Positions 1 to 7,148 of a stretch of DNA of 14,459 nucleotides are shown here, piece after piece. Made by a program: the position numbers and the translations under genes. The stretch's first letter is position 1. Each line of letters opens with the position of its first letter. The notes under the pieces are model-generated. The model made no database searches. It was not told where the DNA came from and was given only the letters and a program-made list of their open reading frames with translations. This DNA comes from Paenibacillaceae bacterium (lineage in GTDB: Bacteria; Bacillota; Bacilli; Paenibacillales; Paenibacillaceae): the NCBI GenBank assembly GCA_900766135.1, contig CAAFUF010000018.1, forward strand, positions 1-14,459, written 5' to 3'.

Positions 1-311
1 CCCTCTCAGGTCGGCTACGCATCGTCGCCTTGGTGAGCCGTTACCCCACCAACTAGCTAATGCGCCGCAGGCCCATCCGTAAGTGACAGATTGCTCCGCC
101 TTTCCCAAATCCCCCATGCGAGAAACTTGCGTATCCGGTATTAGCTACCGTTTCCGGTAGTTATCCCAGTCTTACGGGCAGGTTGCCTACGTGTTACTCA
201 CCCGTCCGCCGCTAACCAACAGGTTCCGAAGAACCTATTAGTCCGCTCGACTTGCATGTATTAGGCACGCCGCCAGCGTTCGTCCTGAGCCAGGATCAAA
301 CTCTCCAATAA
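1..311 (-). rRNA. 16S ribosomal RNA, 5' part (truncated by window edge)
   Basis: The reverse strand carries the universal 16S start (GAGAGTTTGATCCTGGCTCA, about 287-306), then the conserved variable-region-1 flank and the GGCGGACGGGTGAG block. The window holds roughly the first 310 nt of the 5' domain, and the rest of the gene lies to the left. The mature 5' end is placed near 311 by analogy with other Bacillota 16S genes; the exact nucleotide is not certain. The V1 region (GAGCGGACTAATAGG followed by a short TTCG-capped hairpin) resembles Paenibacillaceae, but this fragment is too short to name a genus. Confidence 0.97.
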
Positions 312-481
312 GGATGGAAGGAATCTCGAGCCCGAAGGCGTCGGGGTCTTCCATCCGAGGTGTTTGACTTGCTCATTTAAACAAACTGACGAGATTTAAA
401 ATCTCATTTATTACTCACTCGTTGTTCAGTTTTCAAAGATCAAACATTTCATTTCGTCGCTGAGTTTTGTTTCAGCAGCGA
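312..481 (-). promoter_or_regulatory. rrn leader with boxA-like antitermination element and hairpins
   Basis: This is the transcribed leader between the P2 start (about 481) and the 16S 5' end. On the minus strand it contains a stem GTCGCTG/CAGCGAC (456-462 with 476-482), a boxA-like TGATCTTTGAAAACTG segment (about 427-442) of the kind bound by the Nus antitermination complex in Bacillota rrn leaders, a near-perfect palindrome GAGATTT-A-AAATCTC (391-405), and a 9-bp stem beside the 16S 5' end (312-320 with 348-356). With the P1 and P2 promoters this accounts for the gene-free stretch 312-670. The role of boxA is known from the family; the hairpin roles are inferred. Confidence 0.75.
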
Positions 482-488
482 CCCTTAT

Positions 489-518
489 AATATATCACGT
501 TCGCCTCTTTTAAGTCAA
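489..518 (-). promoter_or_regulatory. rrn promoter P2 (sigma-A)
   Basis: On the minus strand, -35 TTGACT (513-518), an 18-bp spacer, and -10 TATATT (489-494). A run of A residues just upstream of the -35 box (about 523-530) could serve as an UP element. The predicted transcription start is near 481, giving a leader of about 170 nt before 16S. Confidence 0.75.
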
Positions 519-596
519 GAAGTTTTTTTCGAAGCCTTTCGGTTCGTGCCGATTTAACGCTTCAGAACTTCATTGCCTTTTTAGGGGCGAGATTTA

Positions 597-625
597 ATTT
601 AACACAGATCCAATAGGTGCGTCAA
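597..625 (-). promoter_or_regulatory. rrn promoter P1 (sigma-A)
   Basis: On the minus strand, -35 TTGACG (620-625), a 17-bp spacer, and -10 TTAAAT (597-602). It lies about 108 bp upstream of P2, matching the tandem P1/P2 layout of Bacillus rRNA operons. The -10 box is weaker than that of P2. Confidence 0.6.
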
Positions 626-670
626 CCCGATTGTCCCAGGTATAATCTGGAAGCCGGTAATCCGTCGACT

Positions 671-1549
671 TTACACTCTATACCGCAACTCCCGGCTATC
701 GCCGGCTCCCTCCTTATGGGCTTTCGTGATCTCCTGCGCCAAGGCACGGGTCACCAACTTACGCAGCAATAACGGGAGTTCGTCCTTTACATGCTCCAGG
801 TCGGGGACCTGCGCCAATTCCTGAATGCTCCACGCTTCCTTCCGGCTGCCCAATATCCTTAGCAGTAAACCGCAGCAATCCGCCACCTTGCTGGCCAAAG
901 TAAACTCGCATGCCAGCAAAACGAGCTGAATCCGCTGCTCCAACGTTTCGGAATTTTCCGTCAGCTCGTCGAACAGCTTATAAACGACCGAATTCAAGGG
1001 GCGTGCCTGCTCCCATACACTGCTTTCCGGCAAGATCCCTTGTTCGATCAATTCAAGGCGGGCATAGTGCTTGAGCGCCTGCAGCACGCAAAAATAAGCA
1101 TCCAGCAAATCCTTCTCCGCGGTATAGCGTTTAGCCTCTCCGTACACTTTGAGAAATTTGGCAAACTCCTTCAGCTTCCGCCGTTCCTTCATCGGCTCGC
1201 CGAACTCATTGATGTAAGAACGAAATGCCGATAACTTGCCTTCAATGTCCCAAATGATCTCTCCGTGCAAAAAGTATTTAACGGAATCCCGTTGATCCCC
1301 GATCAATATCCCTCGTTCAATGTCGCGGCTGCCGACATGCAGCAGTTGATAAGCCGATTCACCGCTCATGCCGTGTTCGATGCGCTGTTCCGTCTCCTCC
1401 AAGCCATGGTGCACAACCATAATGAGAAATTCGAAATCATGCAGCAGCGAGTCGTGGGAGCCAGTTTGATCCAGGCGATATCCGACCGCTCCAATGGCCC
1501 CATGCCCGGCTTTCTCCTCGTCCAAGATCGAAAAAATGGTTGTTTCCAC
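671..1549 (-). CDS. ygxA: YgxA-like nucleotidyltransferase-fold protein
   Basis: A 292-aa soluble protein of the nucleotidyltransferase-like family typified by Bacillus YgxA. The N-terminal ~100 residues look like a degenerate nucleotidyltransferase fold, with acidic residues D38 and E40 in an HDFEFLIMV strand where the metal ligands would sit. Residues ~120-290 are helical and fit the substrate-binding-like C-terminal domain. Its substrate is unknown, and I see no clean GSx(n)DxD signature, so activity is doubtful. The start is GTG with GGAGG 6 nt upstream. It lies directly upstream of, and co-directional with, the rRNA operon, as I recall for B. subtilis rrnD. I see no strong terminator after it, so readthrough into rrn P1/P2 is possible. 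The name rests on family resemblance and gene order. Confidence 0.85.
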   Translation of the reverse strand: METTIFSILDEEKAGHGAIGAVGYRLDQTGSHDSLLHDFEFLIMVVHHGLEETEQRIEHGMSGESAYQLLHVGSRDIERGILIGDQRDSVKYFLHGEIIWDIEGKLSAFRSYINEFGEPMKERRKLKEFAKFLKVYGEAKRYTAEKDLLDAYFCVLQALKHYARLELIEQGILPESSVWEQARPLNSVVYKLFDELTENSETLEQRIQLVLLACEFTLASKVADCCGLLLRILGSRKEAWSIQELAQVPDLEHVKDELPLLLRKLVTRALAQEITKAHKEGAGDSRELRYRV

Positions 1550-1564
1550 GGAAACCCTCCCAGC

Positions 1565-1593
1565 TTGGCGTATTCCTGCCGATTCGTTATAAT
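1565..1593 (+). promoter_or_regulatory. Promoter for ygzB
   Basis: -35 TTGGCG (1565-1570), a 17-bp spacer and a consensus -10 TATAAT (1588-1593), giving a leader of about 98 nt to ygzB. The same AT-rich core on the other strand (TATATTATAA) is the best candidate -10 for the divergent ygxA, so the two promoters probably overlap; no clear ygxA -35 box is visible. Confidence 0.6.
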
Positions 1594-1697
1594 ATAGTTC
1601 TACGCCTAATCTGAGTTTCCTTCTTGTTTTTTTGGAGCACTTGGAAAAAGTCGAGGGGATGCTCCCTTAAGAATAGCTAAAGAATCGAGGTGGCCCA

Positions 1698-2078
1698 ATG
1701 TTCTTTAAATCGAGCAAAATTAATGAGTTTCGTTTATGGGGCTTGCTGCTGACCATGTTTGGAATGGGTCTGATGGTCCTGGGAACCGCCGGGATCGTGT
1801 TCTGGGGGCAATCGGGAAAAGTGGTCGCCGCCATCGGACTGGCTATCGGCTTAATCGCGATGCTGGCGAGCTTGGCTATCTATTTTTGGGCGGGCATGCT
1901 GTCCACTTCTGCGGTGCAGCTGGAATGCCCGGAATGCCACAAACTGACCAAAATGCTAGGCAAAACGGATCGTTGCATGTTCTGCAAAACCATCTTGACC
2001 CTGGACCCGGCGCAGGCGACGATCACCGCGGACCAATTGGAACAGCAGCAAACTCCCGGTGTTTCAAACCAAAGCTAA
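1698..2078 (+). CDS. ygzB: YgzB family (UPF0295) membrane protein
   Basis: A 126-aa protein closely resembling B. subtilis YgzB: a short N-terminal SSKIN motif, two hydrophobic helices (about residues 14-36 and 43-65), the family hallmark YFWAGMLST (62-70), then a cytosolic tail with two CxxC pairs (C77/C80 and C93/C96) able to bind one zinc ion, followed by the TLDP motif (101-104). The tail ends in a Gln-rich segment. The function of UPF0295 is unknown. The start ATG has GAGGTG 5 nt upstream. It is divergent from ygxA and ends at a bidirectional terminator shared with the GH18 gene. In Bacillus this gene sits between perR and ygxA (from memory); here a GH18 gene intervenes on the perR side. 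Confidence 0.93.
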   Translation: MFFKSSKINEFRLWGLLLTMFGMGLMVLGTAGIVFWGQSGKVVAAIGLAIGLIAMLASLAIYFWAGMLSTSAVQLECPECHKLTKMLGKTDRCMFCKTILTLDPAQATITADQLEQQQTPGVSNQS

Positions 2079-2110
2079 TCATCTATCCAGTCATTATCGG
2101 ATTGCCACGG

Positions 2111-2155
2111 AAAAAGCGGACCCTGCGTATTAGCAGCGGTCCGCTTTGTTTTTTT
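2111..2155. terminator. Bidirectional intrinsic terminator between ygzB and the GH18 gene
   Basis: A 10-bp perfect stem, AAAGCGGACC (2113-2122) with GGTCCGCTTT (2138-2147), is extended internally by CTGC/GCAG around a 6-nt loop. It is followed on the plus strand by G and seven T. On the minus strand the stem runs into TTTTT (2111-2115). It should stop both convergent genes. Confidence 0.9.
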
Positions 2156-2167
2156 AAGAGCCCAGCG

Positions 2168-3898
2168 CTATTTTCCAATTTGCTGCAGCGTCTCCCAGGC
2201 TTCGTCGGAAGCAAAGCTGCGGGTCCACGTAGCAATACCGGCCAACTTAAACGACTTGGCCAATTCCACACGGCGTTTTAACGATTCCGTGTCCTCCAGC
2301 CAGATTCGGTGCCGTCCCTCTTTATCTTCATATTCCACATAGTTCTGTCCTGTCTCTTCGGAGAGGCTTGGTTTCAGCTTTTTCTCGGCGACGATTTGCT
2401 GCGCTTTGTCCATCCCGATCGCTTTGGAGTTGACCTCCGTTTTGCCGTCCTTTTCGGTTTCCGTCCAAATGCGGGTGTAGAGCGGGATCCCCAGAATCAG
2501 CTTGCTTGGCGGCACACCATCCTCCTCCAGAATTCGGGTCACCGACGACCGTACCCATGGCAACGAAGCGACGGAGCCGGATACCGGACTGGCAGCCCAG
2601 TGCTCGTCGTAAGCCATCAGGACGAGGTAATCCACCACTTCGCCTAAGGCACGGCGATCCAAAAACGCCGACCACATCTCGCTGTTCGATTTCGGGGTCA
2701 CGTCGATCGAGACGATCAATCCCTGCTCCTCAGCCAACGGGCGAAGCTCGCGCATGAACTGGGTTAGATTGTCCCCATCTTGGGTATAAACATTTTCATA
2801 ATCGATATTGATGCCGTCCAAATCGTATATTTTCGCGTAATGAAGCATTTGCAATATGGTTGTCAGGCGATTCTCGAAACTGGACAAGGCCTTGGAGGTC
2901 AAATCCGGTTCAAAGCTGTTGCTGAACAATCCCCACACCTGCATTCCCTGGCCATGCGCCCACTTGACATAAGCACTGTCCGCTTTGCTCTGCACGTTTC
3001 CGTTGCCGTCCACCAGCGAAAACCAGGTAGGGCTGACCACGTTCACGCCCGGCAACTTCCCGATGGATGACGGTTTTGGGGCGACCTGGTACACGGCCTC
3101 CCAGGTCATGTTGACCGTTTTGGACTGCCATTTTTGTTTTGCTGCGGACAATTCCAGCTTCATCTCAGGAACGAAACGTTTCTCGCCCGTCACCACGTTC
3201 TTCCGCCGGACGTACCCGGTATACCCGTTGTCCAGCTGGACATAATACCATTCATCATCGGGCGCCTGCAAAATCCGCAGCGCGGTATCCGCCTTCATAT
3301 CGGCCAGGATGGGCTGATGAATGCTGGGGCCGGTTCGAAGCGGAACGGTATCGTTCTTGCCGGAACCCGCTTTCACCGCAGCCGGCATGATGCTCTCTCC
3401 TGCCCGGTACAGCAGCACGGCGCCGGAAGAAGCATCCTCGCGAACCTCGGCTCCGTACAATTCCTGGAGCAGATGTGCCGGAAGATACAGAACGCCGTCC
3501 TTCTCTTCGGGTGCAAACCGCAGTTCTGTCGGCTTATTGTTGATTTTGGCAATCTTCTCGTCCGCCTTGAGCAACACCAATTTCCGCGGCGTCGTCAAAA
3601 TCACCGACTTGGTGTCTTCCTCATAACGAATCGTTGGCTCGATGATCTGTTGGATGACCGGAAGCGGCAGCTTCAGGCTGTTTCCCGAACCGATCCCGGT
3701 CCCGTCCAGCAATTGCCCGTCTGCAAATAACGGCTTATCCACCTGGCCCAGCCATTCGGGGGCGACATGTTCGCGATTTGGCAGCCATACCGATTGAGCC
3801 CAATAAAGTCCCGCTATGATAAGGATCAATCCGAAAAACCATTTGGTTTTCCTTCTGCCGGTCCTTTTTCTTCGATACGTGTCTCTTCTGCTTTTCAA
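2168..3898 (-). CDS. Membrane-anchored GH18 hydrolase with stalk and SH3 domains
   Basis: The 576-aa product has a very basic N-terminus and one signal-anchor helix (about residues 19-38), so the rest is extracytoplasmic. Then come a copper-amine-oxidase-like stalk domain (~58-164), a bacterial SH3 domain (~184-236; PLRTGPS, WYYVQLDNGYTGYV) and a GH18 TIM barrel (~260-573). The GH18 signature DGINIDYE is intact at 361-368 with the catalytic Glu at its end; MAYDEHW and the final GIATWTRSF strand also fit. Relatives include SleL/YaaH-type spore cortex hydrolases and other N-acetylglucosamine-cleaving enzymes; peptidoglycan is the likely substrate (inference). The longest frame opens at a TTG (3904) directly abutting the SD; the TTG at 3898 has GGAGG 7 nt upstream and is preferred. 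It follows perR on the same strand but is separated from it by a terminator. Confidence 0.92.
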   Translation of the reverse strand: MKSRRDTYRRKRTGRRKTKWFFGLILIIAGLYWAQSVWLPNREHVAPEWLGQVDKPLFADGQLLDGTGIGSGNSLKLPLPVIQQIIEPTIRYEEDTKSVILTTPRKLVLLKADEKIAKINNKPTELRFAPEEKDGVLYLPAHLLQELYGAEVREDASSGAVLLYRAGESIMPAAVKAGSGKNDTVPLRTGPSIHQPILADMKADTALRILQAPDDEWYYVQLDNGYTGYVRRKNVVTGEKRFVPEMKLELSAAKQKWQSKTVNMTWEAVYQVAPKPSSIGKLPGVNVVSPTWFSLVDGNGNVQSKADSAYVKWAHGQGMQVWGLFSNSFEPDLTSKALSSFENRLTTILQMLHYAKIYDLDGINIDYENVYTQDGDNLTQFMRELRPLAEEQGLIVSIDVTPKSNSEMWSAFLDRRALGEVVDYLVLMAYDEHWAASPVSGSVASLPWVRSSVTRILEEDGVPPSKLILGIPLYTRIWTETEKDGKTEVNSKAIGMDKAQQIVAEKKLKPSLSEETGQNYVEYEDKEGRHRIWLEDTESLKRRVELAKSFKLAGIATWTRSFASDEAWETLQQIGK

Positions 3899-3965
3899 AG
3901 ACAACCCTCCGTATATAAATCTCCGTCTATTAATATAACTTATGAAGCCTGCCGAAAGTTACCTT

Positions 3966-4010
3966 AAAAATAAAAACGTGAAGAACTCCAGAAGGAATTC
4001 CGCACGTTTT
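3966..4010 (-). terminator. Intrinsic terminator after perR
   Basis: Reading on the minus strand, AAAACGTG (4003-4010) pairs with CACGTTTT (3973-3980). Inside, after a 2-nt internal loop, GAATTCC pairs with GGAGTTC (one G-U) around a TTCT loop. The T-rich tail TTTTTATTTTT (3966-3976) follows. It separates perR from the GH18 gene. Confidence 0.88.
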
Positions 4011-4035
4011 CCGATTCTCGCAGGATGCGTACTTA

Positions 4036-4464
4036 TTAATGTTCGATGCGGCACTCGCTACAGACCCCATGCAGTTCCAGCCGATGCCCGTGAATATCAA
4101 AGCCGGTCGCCTCGGCCGCTTTATGTTCCACATCCTCCAGGGAAGGGTACATGAAGTCCTCGATTTTCCCGCATTTCTCGCAAATCACATGATAATGGTT
4201 GGACACGTCGGCATCAAAACGGCTCGAATTGTCCCCGTATGTCAACTCCCGGACCATGCCGGCTTCGATCAGCATTTTCAAATTATTGTATACCGTAGCT
4301 ACGCTCATGTTCGGGAAGCGGGGTTCCAAGGACCGGTAAATCTCGTCCGCGGTCGGATGGCTCATCGATTCCATCAGATACGTAAGTATGGCGTGACGCT
4401 GCGGCGTAATGCGGACACCATTGTTCTTCAATTGGTCCAGGGCATGCTGTACGCGCGTTGTCAT
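4036..4464 (-). CDS. perR: Peroxide stress regulator PerR (Fur family)
   Basis: A 142-aa winged-helix metalloregulator closely matching B. subtilis PerR. Numbered from the preferred ATG, the regulatory-metal ligands are H36, D84, H90, H92 and D103 (equivalents of H37, D85, H91, H93 and D104), and the structural zinc site is C95/C98 and C135/C138. The recognition region MSVATVYNNL (about 53-62) and SSRFD are conserved. Family knowledge: the Fe-bound form represses catalase, alkyl hydroperoxide reductase and Dps genes, and peroxide oxidises the metal-binding histidines. The longest frame opens at GTG (4473), but AAGGCGGTG is 8 nt before the ATG at 4464, which is preferred. It has its own promoter and terminator, so it is probably monocistronic. 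Confidence 0.96.
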   Translation of the reverse strand: MTTRVQHALDQLKNNGVRITPQRHAILTYLMESMSHPTADEIYRSLEPRFPNMSVATVYNNLKMLIEAGMVRELTYGDNSSRFDADVSNHYHVICEKCGKIEDFMYPSLEDVEHKAAEATGFDIHGHRLELHGVCSECRIEH

Positions 4465-4529
4465 CTCGTCCACCGCCTTCTAAATGCTCATTCCTTATTA
4501 ATAGTTATGCTAAAAAAGCTCGCAAGATT

Positions 4530-4559
4530 ATTGTACGTTTAGGCCAAAAGTTTTGTCAA
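4530..4559 (-). promoter_or_regulatory. Promoter for perR
   Basis: On the minus strand, a consensus -35 TTGACA (4554-4559), an 18-bp spacer and -10 TACAAT (4530-4535), with a predicted start near 4523 and a leader of about 59 nt. A weak PerR-box-like sequence lies downstream at 4496-4510 (see findings). Confidence 0.75.
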
Positions 4560-4608
4560 CGCAAGATCAACGCCATGGGGCTGGTGCATCGCCTGATTTT
4601 ACCGGTGT

Positions 4609-6426
4609 TCAGCTTTTATTCACATATAGATCGCTGTTGCCGTCAATCTTGAGCTTGAAATCGCCGCTTCCGACCGTTCCATGAATTTCCTTATGTTCGA
4701 CCGCAAAAGGCAGTTCGGTGAAAATATCGCCATACCCGCTGGAACCTTGCAGCTCGTAATTTCCTTCCTCCGGAAGCTCGAGCCGGAGTTCGCCGACCGC
4801 GCTGTACACCTCCCAATCGCCGCCAACGAGGCGGGAGGTGATATAAATTTTGCCGTTCAACGATTCCGCCTGAAGATCCAACGGAACCCCGTCGACCCGA
4901 ATGTTTCCGTTCTTCGTGTGCGCCTGGATGCCGTCCTGGGCATCGGTCAACGTAATATCGCCTACCAAAGTGGACAAGGACGCCTTGCCCGTAATTCCCC
5001 GCCCTTTAATGTTGCCGCCCTGCGTATCGACTTGGGCCCCGCCGAAAATCCGGTACAACTCCACGTCCCCGTTCAACGTCTTGGCCGAAACATCCCCGAT
5101 CACATCCCATAACCGTAAATCGCCGTTCCCGGTTTGCAGCTTCACCTGCTTCATCGCCTGGACGCCGGTTAAGGTAATCCCGCCGCTCGACGTCGTGATG
5201 TCCAGATCCAAAAACCGGTTTTCGGGAACGATCAGGGTCAAATTCACCCGCGGATGGCGGCGGCCGGTCTCGCCGTAAGCCTTGTCCTTGACGGTTAGGC
5301 CCAGCGTTTTGCCTTCGTCGGCTTCGACGGAGGTCACGGCCGCGATTTTGCGGGCCTCCTCCGTACCCAACTGGTCGATCCAAACCGTATAGCGGACGAT
5401 GACGTGATCGATCTCCGCCTTACGGACCTCGATATCCCCGTTCATCCCGTCAACGACGATCCGCTCGGTGTCCAGATCGATCGGGATGTCCAGTTGAGGC
5501 TTTTCGACGCGATACCCTTCCTCCGCGCTGTACTCGGCCCCCGCTGCCGTCAAATCCAGGCTGACCCGATTCCATACATGCATATACCGATCCTGCTGCG
5601 TGATCGCGAACACGGAAAAGGCCATAAACACGGAGAGCAGCAGCCCTCTCACGTCCACATGCGGCCGGCGGCCGGCTTGCGTTTTTTTCAAAGCGTTCCA
5701 TGCCAATATCAAAATATGCTCGATTCCCCACAAAACGAACATCAACGGCCACCATTTGATGAGGAGTTGCATGTCGTCCCGTCCCGTCATCGCGTCGCGC
5801 AGGAGAATCACTGCAACCGCCAGCAGCAACGCGGCGGCAGTCAAACGTCCCGACCGCAAGAATGCGCGTTTCGATTCGCGGACGACCAGCAAGAGCGCCG
5901 CCAATGCCAATGCGAACGAGACCAGGTAGGCCCCGGCATACTGTACCAACAGCTGCAGCCAAAACGGCTTCATCCGAAACATGAACAAGACGGCACCGCC
6001 GCCGATCAGCAGCGTACCCGCTCCGATGCCTTGTCTAACGTTCGCGCCGGAGGGCATATCCGTTAAGGGAGCCGGACTCCCCTCGAGTTCTTTTTTCAGG
6101 CGGGCATTATGTGCATCGGTCGATTGAAGGACATCATATATGCTGAAGAAATACGCGGCAGGAATCAACAAGCCCAGCCAGATTAACAGCGGGACGTTGA
6201 TCGCCATGCGAACCGAAGAGAAATAAATCAATGCCGAAGCATCGATCAGAACGAAATACATGAAGCAAAGGCCGCGTAAATAGAGGCGCAAATACAAATG
6301 TCCCAAACCCGGAAGCAGGGCGGAAAGCAGGCAGGCCACCAGCTTGCGCTTGCGTCGCCGGGGCCGATATCCTTGGGTTCGCGTCTGCAGCGGCGGCTGG
6401 CCCGTTGGCAGCATATCCGGCATCAT
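4609..6426 (-). CDS. Polytopic membrane protein with C-terminal DUF4097 beta-helix
   Basis: A 605-aa protein. After a Pro-rich N-terminus and a basic RPRRRKRK stretch come about seven or eight hydrophobic segments (residues ~30-280), the first containing LLPGLGHLYL, seen in small membrane proteins of the TM2/DUF5683 kind. From ~315 to the end is a DUF4097 (putative adhesin) domain rich in beta strands, with repeated T-x-N/G-G-D/N-I/V turns spaced exactly 18 residues apart over six copies (longest-frame residues 435, 453, 471, 489, 507, 525), followed by looser copies at 545, 566 and 588. DUF4097 domains occur in envelope-stress proteins such as LiaG; the function here is unknown and an extracytoplasmic location is inferred. 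The start is set at ATG 6426 because AGGGG lies 8 nt before it; the GTG at 6435 abuts the SD. I see no good promoter or terminator of its own. Confidence 0.88.
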   Translation of the reverse strand: MMPDMLPTGQPPLQTRTQGYRPRRRKRKLVACLLSALLPGLGHLYLRLYLRGLCFMYFVLIDASALIYFSSVRMAINVPLLIWLGLLIPAAYFFSIYDVLQSTDAHNARLKKELEGSPAPLTDMPSGANVRQGIGAGTLLIGGGAVLFMFRMKPFWLQLLVQYAGAYLVSFALALAALLLVVRESKRAFLRSGRLTAAALLLAVAVILLRDAMTGRDDMQLLIKWWPLMFVLWGIEHILILAWNALKKTQAGRRPHVDVRGLLLSVFMAFSVFAITQQDRYMHVWNRVSLDLTAAGAEYSAEEGYRVEKPQLDIPIDLDTERIVVDGMNGDIEVRKAEIDHVIVRYTVWIDQLGTEEARKIAAVTSVEADEGKTLGLTVKDKAYGETGRRHPRVNLTLIVPENRFLDLDITTSSGGITLTGVQAMKQVKLQTGNGDLRLWDVIGDVSAKTLNGDVELYRIFGGAQVDTQGGNIKGRGITGKASLSTLVGDITLTDAQDGIQAHTKNGNIRVDGVPLDLQAESLNGKIYITSRLVGGDWEVYSAVGELRLELPEEGNYELQGSSGYGDIFTELPFAVEHKEIHGTVGSGDFKLKIDGNSDLYVNKS

Positions 6427-6550
6427 CTCCCCCACCCCTTTCTCTATCGTTTGGATTTATCTGCGCGAATATCCCTGTTTTCTTAATCATAACCGAAATC
6501 AACTTCATCTGTAATGTGGAATGAACTGGACTTGCCGGACAAGCCCATTT

Positions 6551-6596
6551 GAAAAAAGCACGCCCAAACCCGGGAAACGCGGTTCGAAGCGTGCTT
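6551..6596 (-). terminator. Intrinsic terminator after the gat operon/GNAT gene
   Basis: On the minus strand, AAGCACGC (6589-6596) pairs with GCGTGCTT (6556-6563), with an inner AACC/GGTT stem (6567-6570, 6581-6584), and the stem runs into TTTTTT (6552-6557). It begins 8 nt beyond the GNAT stop codon. Confidence 0.88.
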
Positions 6597-6604
6597 GATC
6601 ATCT

Positions 6605-7063
6605 TTATGGATCCAATCGAAAAATCGTCAGTTCAACGCCTGCGGCGGAGTTCACCTGTTTCACCGGTTGAAAGCCGAACTTGCGGTATAAGGCTACCGC
6701 AGGGGCATTCCGCGTGCTTGCCGTTACGGTAAATCCTTGTTTGTCGGGGTAGGCGGCAAGGACATGCTGCAGCAGCTTGGCTCCGATCCCTTGGCGCAAA
6801 TGGCCCGGGTGCACCATCAATCGGGTGATCTCGAGGGTTCCGGGCAGCTCTTCGCGAACCGCGACCGCCCCGAGCAGCTCCTCATTCTCCGACAGCTCAC
6901 CGATAAACACATCGCTGCTCGTGCGGATGGAGTCAAACGTATCCGGCAGCGGCGGCGTCTCCGTCAGACCGACGGCTTTGGCCTCCAGCCGGTAAGCTGA
7001 ATGCTGCAAGCTCCACAGCTGCTCCACCATATCCGCGTCCTTCAGCATTAATTGCTTGATCAC
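6605..7063 (-). CDS. GNAT-family N-acetyltransferase
   Basis: A 152-aa single-domain GNAT protein. Motif A is clear: the strand LEITRLMVHPGHLRQGIGAK (longest-frame residues 93-112) contains the acetyl-CoA pyrophosphate-binding RQGIGA loop, and NAPAVALYRKFGF (~136-148) is the usual C-terminal motif B helix. The acceptor cannot be told from sequence; small molecule or protein are both possible. The frame opens at GTG 7114, but the GTG at 7063 has GGAGG 8 nt upstream and gives a typical GNAT start (MIKQLMLKDAD), so it is preferred. It follows gatB after 85 nt with no terminator between and is followed at once by a strong terminator, so it is probably the last gene of the gat transcript. A link to the tRNA pathway is not implied by the sequence. 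Confidence 0.9.
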   Translation of the reverse strand: MIKQLMLKDADMVEQLWSLQHSAYRLEAKAVGLTETPPLPDTFDSIRTSSDVFIGELSENEELLGAVAVREELPGTLEITRLMVHPGHLRQGIGAKLLQHVLAAYPDKQGFTVTASTRNAPAVALYRKFGFQPVKQVNSAAGVELTIFRLDP

Positions 7064-7148
7064 CGGCTGTCCCTCCTCGGATCGGCCTTCGGCCTGCGTA
7101 ATACCCTCCCGCACCGAAAGCGGCAGGCGCTTGGCGTGCCGTTAGTCC

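Noticed and set aside
1040..1597. Plus-strand reading frames opposite ygxA
   Set aside because: They are antisense shadows of ygxA without SD sites or recognisable protein character.
1634..1665. GGAGCA/TGCTCC hairpin before ygzB as a terminator or riboswitch
   Set aside because: It has no T-tract in the right direction and no known riboswitch core.
2328..3730. Several frames on both strands within the GH18 gene
   Set aside because: They overlap a clearly coding sequence with intact GH18 motifs and show biased, low-complexity translations.
5404..6066. 220-aa plus-strand frame opposite the DUF4097 gene
   Set aside because: The GC-rich antisense strand gives long frames by chance; the His/Gln/Arg-rich product has no known fold and no SD.
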